In this document: one piece after another, positions 44,560 through 56,675 of the stretch
How the letters are laid out: every line of letters starts with the position of its first letter
Numbering within the stretch: the first letter of the stretch is position 1
Source of the DNA: Symsagittifera roscoffensis
Lineage: Eukaryota > Xenacoelomorpha > Acoela > Convolutidae
Direction of reading: 5' to 3'
Length of the DNA stretch: 64,000 nt
Assembly (NCBI RefSeq): GCF_963678635.1
Contig: NC_087062.1
Location: 21,503,789 to 21,567,788, forward strand
The notes under the pieces: generated by a model
Told to the model about the DNA's origin: nothing
What the model saw: the letters and a program-made list of their open reading frames with translations, nothing else
Databases searched by the model: none
Made by a program: the position numbers and the translations under genes

Positions 44560-45650
44560 GGCTCGCATCAATACTTGACCTTGAATTTTTTTTATACCTA
44601 TTGAGTCGTTTGACTTCGTTGAAAGTTTCCGGTTTTGAAAACCCTCTAAGCCGCAGTTTCTAGATTAATCTTTGGGCCAGAAAAAGTATTGGGTATGAAG
44701 CCTGATTTAGTTCACTTTATCGCGGAAGTTGAACTGAGAAGCCCACAGATCAGGACAATACTGAAATTTGAAATCAAAAGTGTCCTCTGTTAAATAAGCA
44801 ATAGATACCTCCAATGGACAGAATAGCTACCATAAAATTTCGCAATTGCCTTTGAATGTGCGTGATAACAGAATGTGACGAAAGTTGAACTTCTAAAGAT
44901 GTCATAGTTTTTTTCCGGAGCAGCTTTTACGCAAAAGTTGTTTTAAAAAGTACCAATATACGTCATGTTTTATGAGCACAAATCTAAAAACTTGGCAATT
45001 TTACAATCAGTGAAAGATTTTAATTTCGAACAAGAAATTTGAGGTTAACATCTAATTTGATTTATATTTCCCTTCGCTCTCTTATACCCGGGTTATATAA
45101 AGGAGGCAAACAAATGAAAGCGATAAATTGAGATAAATTGTGACATAATTTTCAGCCAAAAAGGGAATGTAGGTTACATCCCGGGCCGAGGCGCTTCTAA
45201 AAGAGTTTTAGCCAAATATTGTTTTTTTTTGGAAATTCTCGAGCGGATTTCGACATGTTTTGGTTTCTCACAGGGGCACAACAGCGGTTTTCCGTGAAGA
45301 GCTGAACAGCTCGTCTGTTGGTCCTTTCCATTGTGGATAAACCGTCTTAATTCTCGACTCAAGAAAAATGAATTTTATAACACTTCTCATTACAAAACAG
45401 GAATGGAAGTGTTGATCTGAAAACTGATATTTGAATAAACTTTGGAAGAAATTACTGTTTCTGTATGTTTCCACCTTCCGGGAATTGGATAAGTTTTTTT
45501 TACTTTTTGAACGACTTAAGATGGCTCAACGGACGCGGATCGTAGAAGCATAAATCGAGCAGGTGTCGAGTTTTTTTATGCTTAGACAAATTCGGGCGAA
45601 CACATTATCAGTATTGGACTTAGAGTCACGCAAAAGTTGATGAAACAAAG
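44560..45650. other. AT-rich spacer with two weak minus frames
   Basis: Minus frames 45174-45362 and 45268-45474 overlap. The first (HNGKDQQTSCSALHGKPLLC PC) has fairly balanced codons but no start or splice support and no family. Nothing else was recognised. Confidence 0.45.
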
Positions 45651-45655
45651 ATAAA

Positions 45656-46178
45656 CAAGACTGCTCGTATCAGGGCGAAGCCCTGAATGTTCCGACTGCC
45701 TTTAAGGTTTATGGAGCAGTAACATCATAAACAACAAAAATAAAATTAAATGAAATAAAAAAAGTTTTCTAAAATTTGAATTTTTTCTATGAAAATCATC
45801 CCCGCACACGCCATATAAAATACAAAACAGTAGATTTCACTCCTTGTAACAAATCAATTATGGCAAATAAGCTTCTTTCAACCAATTTGGAACGATTTTA
45901 AGACGGATTAACTCTCCGCTTACGCGTTAATAGCGCGAAATATATCGCGCGTTAATTGTCCCAAAATAGCCAAAATGGCAATCTTTAAACCCCCATAACT
46001 TTACGAAAAATGATCGCAGGTGAAATATCTTTTCAATTTTGAGCTCAGGACAACAATACCTTTTGAATGATATAAAATTCCGTCAAAAATGGCTAGTTAA
46101 AAAGTCGAAATTTGTCTGAAGAAAAAAAAACCCACCCCGAGCACAAATATTCCGTTACTTTCGTATCGAAAGTCGGAA
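45656..46178 (+). repeat. Family B element, reference-quality full copy
   Basis: AAGACTGCTCGTATCAGGGC GAAGCCCTGAATGTTCCGAC opens it. Order: TTTATGGAGCAGTAA, CACACGCCATATAAA, CCAATTTGGAACGATTTTAA GACGG, CTCCGCTTACGCGTTAATAG, CGAAATATATCGCGCGTTAA, AATGGCAATCTTTAAACCCC, GATCGCAGGTGAAATATC, CCACCCCGAGCACAAATATT CCGTTACTTTCGTATC, GAAAGTCGGAACAA. The palindrome-like TTAATAGCGCGAAATATATC GCGCGTTAA core and the inverted GTTCCGACT/AGTCGGAAC are family marks. No protein coded. Confidence 0.88.
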
Positions 46179-46189
46179 CAATAAAAAGA

Positions 46190-46626
46190 AATTTTTTTTT
46201 ATTTTCTGAAATTTGAAATTTTTTAATGAAAATCATCCCCCCACACGCCATATAAAGTACAAAAAGAGAGATTTTGTTCCTTGTAACAAACCAATTGTGG
46301 CAAATAAGCTTCGCTCAACTAATTTGGAACGATTTCTAAGACGGATTAAATCTCCGCTTACGCGCTAATAGTGCGAAATATATCGCGCGTTAATTGTCCC
46401 AAATTGGCCAAAATGGCAATCTTTAAACCCCCATAACTTTACGAAAATACGAAAAATGATCACAGGTTGAACATCTTTTCAAATACAAGCTCAAGACAAC
46501 AATACGTTTTGAATGATATAAAAAAATCCGTCAAAAACGGCTAGTTAAAAAGCCGAAATTTGTCTGAAGAAAAAAAAACCCCGACCACAAATATTCCGTC
46601 ACTTTCGTATCGAAAGTCGGAACAAA
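46190..46626 (+). repeat. Family B element, 5'-truncated, tandem partner
   Basis: Starts in the TTTTAATGAAAATCATCCCC region and continues to AGTCGGAACAAAAT. It follows the full copy by only about 12 bp, so this is a 1.8-copy tandem. Confidence 0.85.
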
Positions 46627-46898
46627 ATATAAGCTAGCCGCAATTCAAATTTGAACAATTTCGTGAGCACACAAATTTCGATAATTTAGCCATAATTTCG
46701 GTATTTTAAAGAATTAGTCTCTGGATCAGGCCTTTATCTGGTTGATTAAAAAAAATGTTTTTTTTTATGTATTCAAAAATCCAGCATAAACACAGCATAA
46801 AATCCAGCTTTAAATAAAAGCACGATTTGTTTCGTCCTGATGAAGAGTATCAGTAACTAAATCAATATAACTTATATAAACATATTAAGATATATAAT

Positions 46899-47032
<134 letters not shown>

Positions 47033-48180
47033 ATGTTATATAATATTTTATGTATACATATATATATATTACTCCAAACTTCTCTCTTTTTAAAACTTTT
47101 ACTAAGATTTTCATTCGATAATAAAAGGCAGCAAGAATTTCAGAGCAACCGAGCAATTTTGTTTTGTTATGCTGTGTCAATAGTAGTTTTTGTTGCATCA
47201 ATTGAATCTGACGAATCGATTCGACATGGTTTTTGTCAAACACTGACTTCGCTTGCATTCAGTGGTAAATTGTTCTATCAAACCAGCATTTTCAAAATTT
47301 TTTCTGTCATGAATCATTTTTTTCGGCCGATAAAGACAAATTTTGGTTTTTCAGCGAGCAATTTTGGAAATTTTTTCTCAGTCTTAAAATTAGTGAAACT
47401 CAGGGCATGAAAAAAGAAACTTCACTAACAATAAATTTATTTCTCAACTTTCGGAGAATTTTTTCCGGATCAATTTTTTTGCAACGGTTAATTCAAAATT
47501 TGCACTGAGTTTTTTAAGATCAATATGTATTTTTGTACTGTCAGTTCATTCTGGCGATTCGATTCGAAATGTATTTTATTTCTGAAATTAATTACACCTG
47601 CATTCGTTCTGCATGAATTACATTAAAAATACATTGTCGAACTAGTTTCAAATGTTTTATTCGATTGCATAAAAGCACAATTACGGCATATAACTGGAAA
47701 TGCACCGTAAAATGGCATTTACAAGAAACAGAGACATAAATCACAAATTTGTGCAATTCTCAACCAACCTCGATTATCAGGAAACGAAAAAGATACTTTT
47801 GAAGGCCAAAAAATTATGAATAAGTCGTTAGATTATTATTCAGTTTTCGTCTTATACACACATAAGCCAACTTTTTTCCACGCTTTGCATAGATTTTTTC
47901 TAATATTCACGCAGTTTTGCTCCAAAATACTGAAATTTTTCAACAATAGAGGATGTTATCCGCGCATGATCAACTTTGGCAGAATGTTTGAATTGAAACC
48001 CTAATTAATTTTAGTTTACTGTTTTTTGTTGCAAAAATATCCGTCTGCTTTTTTACCTAATTAGGAGCAAAAAAGTTTTTTTAAGGTGTGGTAATGTTGA
48101 TTTTGTTGGTTGATACGCATTTAGAAAGAAGTGAAAGCAGGTTATCGATAACTGATTATGGTTAATAGCGCTAAAAAAAG
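47033..48180. other. AT-rich DNA, no convincing gene
   Basis: Plus frame 47033-47410 (125 codons) starts inside the AT microsatellite and is Phe/Ile/Ser-rich without any signature; the overlapping minus frame 47025-47258 is similar. Judged chance. Confidence 0.5.
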
Positions 48181-48184
48181 TATT

Positions 48185-48345
48185 TTCTTGATAAAATTAG
48201 ATTGATTACATCGTCTGTTTAATATGCTGTCCTTTTTCGGGCGCGTAGATTCGCGCAAAATTTTTGACTAATAGTGGTTATATTCTTACTCTTACTTCTC
48301 AGGCCTAAATAGACCCTAATAAGTACTGGCAAAAGTATTGTATTT
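48185..48345 (+). repeat. Family F repeat, partial
   Basis: TACATCGTCTGTTTAATATG, TTTTTCGGGCGCGTAGAT, TCTTACTCTTACTTCTCAGG and AATAGACCCTAATAAGTACT GG follow the order of the 18.4-kb copy. It lies just left of a complete family A insertion. Confidence 0.4.
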
Positions 48346-48368
48346 ATTTGGATACACATACTCATACG

Positions 48369-48625
48369 CAGGGGCGGATTTAGGGGGGAGGGGGGGCCTG
48401 GGTGGCTTAGGTCCCCCCTTTGGTACTTTTTAGGAAATCCATTTTTGGCCGACCGACTCTAAAATTTTTCTAAAGGCACCAATATATATTAATTTTGAGC
48501 GGGCGCGCGCGCGCCAAAAAAACGCAATTTTTGGTCAAAATTTTTCGGTCAACGCCTTTTTGGACTGTTTTTTCAAATTTTTCAAACTCCGCCCCCCATT
48601 CGAGAAAATCCTAGATCCGCCCCTG
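48369..48625 (+). mobile_element. Family A hAT-like MITE, complete, short, with target duplication
   Basis: CAGGGGCGGATTTAGGGG at the left, CTAGATCCGCCCCTG at the right, with exact 8-bp flanks CTCATACG (48361-48368 and 48626-48633). 257 bp, shorter than the 39-kb copy by internal deletion. It includes a GCGCGCGCGC run (48504-48513), potentially Z-forming. Confidence 0.92.
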
Positions 48626-48639
48626 CTCATACGCATGAA

Positions 48640-49588
48640 AACATTTAAAGCTGAAACAATAGAAATAAAAAAACTCCGAATAGGTTGCACTGAGTGTTAA
48701 GGGTGATGAAATCGGGTATTTTAAATATTTTTTTTTCAGCTAATGTTTCTTCAAGGTTGATTATTCCCTGTTCAATTTGAGGGCACTTTCAGTTAAAAAA
48801 GATTTTTAAAGTATTTTTTTTCTGTTTAAAGTGTCAGACTTTTAACATAGTTTTAAGTCAGACTTTTAAAATTGTTTTAAACTTACAAAGAAAATGATTT
48901 CAACTATAAATTCATTTGAAAAGGGTGGACATTTGAAAAGAAAATATATAATCGGAGAATACGGTGCATCGTTAGAATTAAAAAGAGATTCTTCTGTTCA
49001 GGGGTGGACCTAATGTTTTCTCGGGGAAGATTTTAAAATTTTGTAGAAAATTTTTCAAACAATATTAAATGTCAAGCAAAAACATTTTCCTGGCTCCCTA
49101 AAATCACAATCAAGATCTTATTTCATGTCTATTTTTGCCGCCGCAAAAAGTGGCGAAAAAACAGGTAGAAAAGAATTATGGCTAAAACAATTTTTTTTCA
49201 AAATATTTCAAAAAGATCTCAGAAGCTACATTTTTGACATGTTTTTTTTCAAAAAATCATACGCGCACAATTTTTTTTGAAAGACTTTTTATTTATACAA
49301 CTTTAGGAGAATTTGGAGCCTTCAATTGGTTGGTATAATAACAGGGTCGACTTATCTTGTGCGTGTGTTAGAGGATTTTTGCAGTGAATTCCACAAAAAA
49401 ATGATGCCCAGACCAAAAACTGACAGTTTTGTACTTGTCTTTGAATTCTGGAGACAAACGTTAACGTTGAAATGGATTCCGTTTAATTTTGCTGGAATCC
49501 ACAATTTTGTTAGTGAGTTTTGCAGTCAACTTTTCTTTTTGTCGATGGACCCCACTGTTTTTCATCAATGGATTCTTCAAACATACTC
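48640..49588. other. AT-rich DNA with a possible old family A trace
   Basis: CAGGGGTGGACCTAATGTTT TCTCGGGG at about 49009 resembles a family A left end, and CCAGACC-type blocks follow weakly, but no right end is found. Plus frame 49326-49625 runs into the family E terminus and has no signature. Confidence 0.4.
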
Positions 49589-49592
49589 ATTG

Positions 49593-50520
49593 CCCGGGTT
49601 GACCTCCATAGACCAAAAATGCTAATCATACAATTCCATAAACAAAATCTATGATAAAATACTAATCATACAAATTTCATACACTATGCTAAAATGGTGT
49701 CGTCGAGTTTTCGAAAAACTTTTCTCTTGTTTTGGCATAAAATTCGGGGTATCGTACTAAATAAAAAAGGAAAACTTTCTGTCAAAAAAAAATGCTAATC
49801 ATACAATTTCCATAAATGGAAAATGTATGACTAGCGTTTTTTTGATGGCGACGTTAAAAAATTGAAATTGCCACCAAAAATTCTTCTTTTTTTTTTTCAA
49901 CCGCAAATTGATTTTCGTCCTCAAACAAACATTTTTTGGAAAAAAAATTTTGCCTGCAAAATTTATTTTTTTGTGTGTATAACGTAGTCCTGGATATACT
50001 AATATTGAATTTTTTTTTCTCTGCATAACTTTTTTCAAAAACGCTTAAAACAGTTCTTTTTTTTTGTATGACATGTTTTTGTATGCCTTGATCAATGTCT
50101 GGTAAATTAAAAAATCAAATTTTAGAAATAATCATCTTTAAAAAATTTTGTCAAAATTTAAAAGTTCGTTACTTTCGTTATAATATTTGTGTGAGACAGA
50201 CTTAAAATATTTCAGGCTGTTTCCAATGCATTTTCAATGCGAGACGGCCAAACCTTTGGTTACTACGTTTGAGTAACCAAGGTGTATGTCACTTGTGTTC
50301 GGTTACGAACACAACCAAAACATTTTGAGAAATTATAATGTAGAAAATTATTATTGTGGTTTTTCGAAAAATGCTGGTCATACAATTTCCATATATGGAA
50401 AAATACTAATCATAGACCTTTCATGCAATTTTCTACACTTATGGAATTGCATGAAAAGTGTATGATTAGCATTTTTCCATATATGAAAATTGTATGACTA
50501 GCTTTTTTGGTCAACCCGGG
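49593..50520. mobile_element. Family E: TIR/foldback element with many subterminal motifs
   Basis: Left end CCCGGGTTGACC (49593) and right end GGTCAACCCGGG (50520) are exact inverted repeats; just inside both lies AAAATGCTAATCATACAATT -like sequence. Roughly eight copies of this 20-25 bp motif (ATGCTAATCATACAATTTCC AT) occur in both orientations near the two ends (49618, 49660, 49791, 49815 inverted, 50370, 50402, 50455 inverted, 50485 inverted). The interior is AT-rich without credible coding. No target duplication was recognised. Confidence 0.65.
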
Positions 50521-50546
50521 TGAAAATTAGAGCATAAAGATGAACA

Positions 50547-51067
50547 AGACTGCTCGTACCAGGGCGAAGCCCTGAATGTTCCGACTGCTTTTTAAGGTTT
50601 ATGGGGCAGTAGTTACATAAAAAAATTAAATATAATAAAAAAATGGGAAAAAATTTTAAAATTTGATTTTTTTTTTATGAAATCATACCCGCACACGACA
50701 TATAAAGTACAAAAGAGTATATTTTGCTATTGTAACAAATCAATTTTGGCAAAAAGCTTCTTTCAACCAATTTGGAACGATTTCTAAGACGGAATAAATC
50801 TCCGCTTACGCGTTAATAGCGCGAAATATACCGCGCGTTAATTGTCCCAAATTGGCCAAAATGGCATATTTTAAACCCCCATTAAGTCACGAAAAATGAC
50901 CACAGGTGAAATATCTTTTCAAATTTCAGCTCAGGATAACAATACCTTTTGAATGATTTTTAAAAATTCCGTCAAAAATGACTAGTTAAAAAGTCGAAAT
51001 TTGTCTGAAGAAAAAAAACCCACCCCGAACACAAATATTCCGTTACTTTCGTATCGAAAGTCGGAAC
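50547..51067 (+). repeat. Family B element, full copy, left arm of an inverted pair
   Basis: AAGACTGCTCGTACCAGGGC GAAGCC, TTCCGACTGCTTTTTAAGG, CTCCGCTTACGCGTTAATAG, AATATACCGCGCGTTAATTG, CCACCCCGAACACAAATATT, CGAAAGTCGGAACAAG. It begins 27 bp after the family E right end. Confidence 0.87.
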
Positions 51068-51218
51068 AAGAAGACAAACCGATTGCGCAATCCACGGACA
51101 AACAGAGAAATCCGGTGGAATATCAATTCAGTTTGCTCCAACTGCCAAAAGGCATTTGCCTGCGGAAAAGAAAAGAAGCATGCCTTACCATTTGTCTCTA
51201 AAGTCCGTTTTGTAATTA

Positions 51219-51742
51219 TTGTTCCAACTTTCGATACGAGAGTAGTGCTTGGGATGGGTTTTTTTTCTTCAGACAAATTTCGATTTTTTAACTTACCTTT
51301 TTTAACGGAATTTTTAAAAAATCATTCGAAAGGTAATGTTGTCTTGAGCTCAAATTTGAAAAGATTTTTTACCTGTGATTATTTTTCGTAAAGTTATGGG
51401 GATTTAAAGATCGCCATTTTGGTCATGTTGGGACAATTAACGCGCGATATATTTCGCGCTATTAACGCGTAAGCGGAGATTCAATCCGTCTGAGAAATCG
51501 TTCCAAATTGGTTGAAAGAAGCTTATTTGCCATAATTAATTTGTTACAAGGAGCGAAATCTATTCTTTTGTACTTTTTATGGCGTGTGAGGGGGATAATT
51601 TTCATTACAAAAATTCAAATTTTGGGGGAAAAAATTCCATTTTGTTGTATTACTTTTAATTTTTCTATGTTATTACTGCTCCATAAACCTTAAAAGGCAG
51701 TCGGAACATTCAGGGCTTCGCCCTGATACGAGCCGTCTTGTG
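51219..51742 (-). repeat. Family B element, full copy, right arm of an inverted pair
   Basis: Reverse complement of the family: TTCCAACTTTCGATACGAGA, ATTAACGCGCGATATATTTC GCGC, TTAACGCGTAAGCGGAGATT, ACTGCTCCATAAACCTTAAA AGGCAGTCGGAACATTCAGG and CTTCGCCCTGATACGAGC. It faces the copy at 50547-51067 across 151 bp. Confidence 0.87.
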
Positions 51743-51844
51743 GTTCAAATTTTTGATCACTGGCTAAAACAAAAGTTAAGCGCCTATTGCCTAATTTTTT
51801 GTCTTCTGATAACATCGGACTTATAATTCAAAGGATTGTTGCAG

Positions 51845-51905
51845 ATTGTTGCAGATTGTAACACAAAATATGCGGATTCCAGGGACACTGTATGCGGAAT
51901 CCAAA
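51845..51905 (+). repeat. Family C short fragment
   Basis: GCAGATTGTAACACAAAATA TGCGGATTCC and TGTATGCGGAATCC. Only the repeated (A/T)TGCGGAWTCC motif is preserved. Confidence 0.45.
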
Positions 51906-51909
51906 CCAA

Positions 51910-52720
51910 CTTCAAATTGCCCGAGCTTGGCGTCGTCATGCTGCCGACGTGAATCAAAAGCTTCTGCGAAAGCTAGCTTGATTTATCAGAATATAAATAC
52001 AAAATGTTGTCCAAGTTTTAGGTCAAATAAGTTTAACTTCGACCAGTTATATTAATTAATTAATTCTCTTCTATTTCACAACTGGGCCTCAACCGATGGG
52101 ATTTTATTGGCTTGCTTGAAAATAAATCAGATAAGAGAGTAATCTCAAATTCAATTAAAGTTATGGCTGTATTGTCGCTTGCACAGTTTATTTGCCCTGA
52201 TTCTGAGCCAGGGAAAATTTTCACAACATCCGGTCAGCATTTCAATTTCAATATTAAATTCTCTTATAGACACGTTCTTTTGAATTCATCAAATTGGAGT
52301 AATTCAATTTAGATCACAGCGGGTATGAAATCTATAACCATTGTTTATATCATTACCCCGTACAAAAAGCTAACATGGCGTCAGTGCTTTACTCAACGAT
52401 GCAGATTGAAGATCAAAAATCATTTGGTGCTCTGTCAGTTTTTTTCATAAAATAACTTGTAAATTGGTCTCTTTAATTGGTCAGTCAAAATTGTGCGATC
52501 TATTCCCCCTCTATTTTTGAAAGAAAAAAAACGATTGAATGAGTTTCAACCCATAAGCATGAACAATCATCGAGCATCGATTAGTGCCGCTGAAAAACCG
52601 CCGAGACTCTTATGGATTTAGTTCAAGCTCATAACCAATTGTTTCAATAGCTTTGTTTTGAAGTACATTTGTGAAGTTCCTGCTATTCGTCAAAAATTTT
52701 TGAGAAACCGTCTCCGCAAA
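51910..52720. other. AT-rich DNA, nothing recognised
   Basis: Short plus frames 51846-52055 and 52112-52312 lack signatures or splice context. Confidence 0.5.
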
Positions 52721-52721
52721 A

Positions 52722-53075
52722 GATCGAGTTTAGGCCCGGAGTGGCCTTCTCATAGAGCAATTTTGGATAAGGGTACAACGTATTTTCAATACGCTATCTT
52801 TTTTTGACCGGATAAGTTCGTACAACTTCTTAGTCCTATACCAATTCTAATCTTACTTTTAATTTTTCTAAATTTCCTAGTCTCAGTAGATCTAGACATA
52901 TACTGGTTTATCGCAAAGTTAGAGGAGGGAAGAAAATAAATGAATTCAATCTCAATTTTTTAAATTCTCTGAGAGAAACTAAGAATAGTTTCAGCTTTAC
53001 AATTTAACATAAATTTTAGACATGGATCATGATTGGTTAGTCATTGATATTTTACAGTGAGAAATATCACGGTAA
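52722..53075 (+). repeat. Family F interspersed repeat, second full copy
   Basis: CGAGTTTAGGCCCGGAGTGG, GGTACAACGTATTTTCAATA CG, TTTTTTTGACCGGATAAG, CTCAGTAGATCTAGACATAT ACTGG, ATGGATCATGATTGGTTAG and ATTTTACAG follow the 18.4-kb copy in order and spacing. Confidence 0.6.
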
Positions 53076-53079
53076 AAAT

Positions 53080-53690
53080 CAAATACTTGTTTTAAACTGT
53101 TTCCACACATCCGGAGTTTAGAAATATTTTTAATTCAACATTTTGTGAAAGCTGTTTCAGGTTGTTATCAATTAGTTTGTGTACTTATTCACATTAAATG
53201 TCATGTGAAATTAACAAAAAGTTTTATTAGCGTTCGTAAAAGTGGACGACTTTAAAGGGCGAGTTGGAAAGACTTACAACAATTGGACACATCAGAAACC
53301 TAGTTTTATCTTTACATGATTACTCAGTTATTAATTATTGCATTTTATCACAGTTTTACTGCATTTGATTTTCTAACTTAAATTTTTTATCATTCAGATT
53401 TCACTGTTATTGGCTGGTACTTATTGAACTGATTTTTAAAATTTATTTTAACTTTTCTTTGATTTCTTTTTTTTCAGAAGCTATCGAGGAAAACTAAAAA
53501 AATTTTATGATCTGCATCATTATAAAATGGTAAAAAAGTATTTGTAATTAAATAGTTTCAAATAACTAATTCATATTTACGTGGAATCGGGGTCGGGAAA
53601 AATCCAACGAAAAAAAAATGTTATCGATGGCGGGTCATTGCAATAAAAATTTTGCTGACATGTTAATTACATTCATTTCCTTCGCGTAGT
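53080..53690. other. AT-rich DNA, nothing recognised
   Basis: Ordinary spacer; the base composition changes to G-rich after about 53.6 kb. Confidence 0.5.
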
Positions 53691-53699
53691 GCCCATAGA

Positions 53700-55350
53700 A
53701 GCTCATTTCTTTTTTTGATTTTGAGTTTCTCTGGAGGGACGTCGAAATCGTGATTAGTGTTTAGTTTTGTGAGTAAAATTATACAATTTGTGATAGAATT
53801 TCGTGCCAAAAAAGGATGGCAACAGTGAAGAGTGACGTCAGGCTAGTACTTTTTCAACAATACGGGAATTTAAAAGGTAAGGTGACATGTACATTGAGTT
53901 TAACAAGTAGCGGTGGTGTTGGTTATGTGAATATGAACTTTGTATACAGTGCCTTCGTATAGAACGATACTCAGAATGTGTGTGGGTTAGTTTTGTTTTC
54001 AGCATTAATTCTTGTGAACAAATAACATCTCTTTCGTTCGGAGTGAGGAAACTGAAAGTTAGTTGAAAAGTTCCGAAGTGTTTGAAACTTTTTTTTGTCA
54101 GCTTCGTGACTTCTGAGTGCAAGATCGACGACAAGATCGATTGTTTTGTTAGTCCAATTCAAATCGAAAATAAAATCTGTTTTATTAAGAAAAACACTGT
54201 TAGTTGTGAATTTACTGCAGGGTAGGAGTTGTATCGTGAATCTGCCATATATCTGTGAACATTGTGACCGCAGTGTGCTATGGCGAACTGACTAGACTTG
54301 CGTGCCAATGAGTACCTGTGAGCCAATGTTAGTGAAATCTTCTAATTGAATATCCTTACTAAGTTGGTGAATCATATTTTGTGAATCACCATTTTCTAAG
54401 TGGTATGCTGACTGGATTTTTGAATTTATATGAGTGAAACCAAGAGATTGTAGGGATTAAAATAGATTCATCTACATAAACATCTCCTCGGCTTTGGTTT
54501 TTTTGTTGTCGAAACCTCTTTGATAAAAAATGGGATAACGATTAGTAGACAATCATGTGTGTTAGTATGCCTGGGATGATCGCGTCTGTGAAGTCGGGAC
54601 GAGGAAGAGCGGTTTTCTAGGTATAGGAGAAGGTTAGCTGGATTCTTTTGTTTATTAGTATGCGTTGTCCTCGGATTGGTGTGTTACGAATGGAAAATAG
54701 TTTCAAACATTGAAGCTGATTGCTGTATAGGAAGTGTACTAGTGTTGTGTAAAAGCTGTTGGTGTTGAGTGAATAAAAGCTGTTAGATGACAGTGTGAGG
54801 AGAGAGTGCTAGGGGTAGAGGTTGGTTAGGAAAAATTCGTCAGAAACGTCTACTGCGGGGTTTTCAAAAATCATACGGGTGTTAAAAACAGTATGTGTGG
54901 AGTCGTCAGAGTGCACGTGAGATGAATCAGATTAGAAGGTGAAAAAAATGAGATGTAATATTGTTAGGGGAGAGGAGAGGAGGAAATTGGTAGACGTGAA
55001 ATAGGGCTGGCGTTGGAGTACAGAAGGGTAAGAAAAAGATCGTTTGAGGGATCCAATTTTGCGGCTTTTTGTGGGCTAAAACACTTTTTGTTTTGACAAC
55101 GAAATTAATTGTATGATGTTGATGTTTTTTTGTTTTTATGTGTCGTTTTGATGTTGTGGTTGAAAAAATTATGAGAAATTGATCTTGTTTCTGTTTTTTT
55201 TGTTTGATTAAGTTTGATTAAGTTTGATTTTAGAGAAAAATTTTGTTCGGTATTTTGTATCTGGATTCTTTTGCAATTGATTTTGACATCGCAACCTGTG
55301 TTATTTTAAAGGTACTTTTGGCATGCGTGTGTTGTTTTGTGGTTCATTGT
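53700..55350 (+). other. G- and T-rich strand-asymmetric region, possibly transcribed
   Basis: The plus strand is strongly G over C: a hand count of 54541-55020 gives 158 G and 45 C. Many stop codons in all plus frames exclude coding. In animals such G and T excess can mark a transcribed strand, so a non-coding transcript or an intron is possible. Inference only; no promoter or splice pair identified. Minus frames 53838-54134 and 53971-54162 are by-products of the skew. Confidence 0.4.
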
Positions 55351-55359
55351 ATTTAATTG

Positions 55360-56330
55360 GTTTTGTTTTTAACTATTTATTGTATTCCTTGTTTTGTGCG
55401 TCAAGCAAGATTTGATTTTTTAAAGTTAAAAAAATTCCGAAAAAGCCTGCGATTATTAATCGGGCTACGCTTGCTTGACCGTTAACTTGAGTATGTAAAG
55501 TACATGTGTTATTAAAATCCTTAAAGAAGTGAGAAAAATTCTATGAAGCTAATCGTATCAAAAATACGTTAATCTTTCTAGATTTTAAAGGGCCATCCTT
55601 GGAAGTCTAGGAGTTCATCTTTGATTTGTGAAAAATAATTTTTTTTTATACGGATTTAATCTAAATATCTTCAAAATATCCACTATTATTTTGTGTGTAA
55701 GTATCTGAGAAGCCTGCTGTTTCCTGAAGTTTTCATCAACAGATTTTCGTTGGATTGTATCCATTTTCTTCCATGGATTGTATCCAAAACAAATGAAGCA
55801 TTAGGAAACCGCTTAAATCTAAAGAAATAAGCAACAAAATGATTCATGGCAATGTGAATCAATTAAAAATTTATCAGTAGGGCATTCAACTGTCGGCTAT
55901 ACTTTTTTAATTATTTTATTAATGATTTAATGATCGAAAGGTTTGCATCAGATGCTGTCCTTGATACCTTAATTATGCGTAAAAAATGCAGAGTTTTGAA
56001 GATAAATTTTCAAAAGTTTGTGAAAATTTCGATTTCGCTCAGAGAGCTGCAGATCCATCATTCAGGTTTCTGAGGATGTAGTCAAGGTTTTGGGCTGTTA
56101 GAAACCTTATAAAACACCTGGAACTTTTTCAAATATTCTTTGCTACTCATGATAAATCTCAGAGATATTTCACGCTCTTGGCAAGGTTTTCAAGATGACT
56201 GGACCTGGGAAGTCATAGAATTTCGCCAACCACTTAAAACCGTACGTCAACTCATTTTCCAATGAGGTTGACAAATGCATGCTGAATCTAAATCATACAG
56301 CAACAAATTTTGACGCTGAAAACGATTTAC
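55360..56330. other. AT-rich DNA with one exon-like plus frame
   Basis: At 56151-56276 a plus frame reads MINLRDISRSWQGFQDDWTW and on to RQLIFQ then stop, with balanced codons (TGG ACC TGG GAA GTC). No start context or acceptor supports it and no family was recognised. The rest is AT-rich. Confidence 0.3.
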
Positions 56331-56334
56331 CGAC

Positions 56335-56552
56335 TATGCGTGATTGCGTTCTAACTATCGTGAAATTTACTTCGCGTCTCAGTTCATGAAGCTCCAATCT
56401 TTCAATTGAATAAATAAAAAGTATCGCATTCATGGTCTATCGGTATGCGTGACTGCGTTCTAACTATCGTGAAATTCACTTCGCGTCTCAGTTCATGAAG
56501 CTCTAATCTTTCAATTGAATAAATAAAAAGTATCGTATTCATGGTCTATCGA
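56335..56552 (+). repeat. Tandem duplication, 109-bp unit
   Basis: TATGCGTGATTGCGTTCTAA CTATCGTGAAATT to TTCATGGTCTATCG occurs twice in direct tandem with about four differences, so it is recent. Confidence 0.93.
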
Positions 56553-56675
56553 TCAATGATGTTTTTGAGCTTTTAACATTGGTTTTTTGCACCTTCTAAA
56601 TTCTTTGATTGAATTTCTCAAATCTTGAGGCGGTAAAACTAAAAAAAGTACCACAAAATACTCGTTCAGTCTAAA

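Noticed and set aside
47033-47410. 125-codon plus frame as a membrane protein
   Set aside because: Starts in the AT microsatellite; hydrophobicity comes from T-rich codons, and a minus frame overlaps it.
51083-51391. Plus frame with CSNCQKAFACGKEKKHA as a zinc finger
   Set aside because: Spacing does not fit C2H2 (only one His, 11 residues from the second Cys), and most of the frame is reverse-strand family B sequence.
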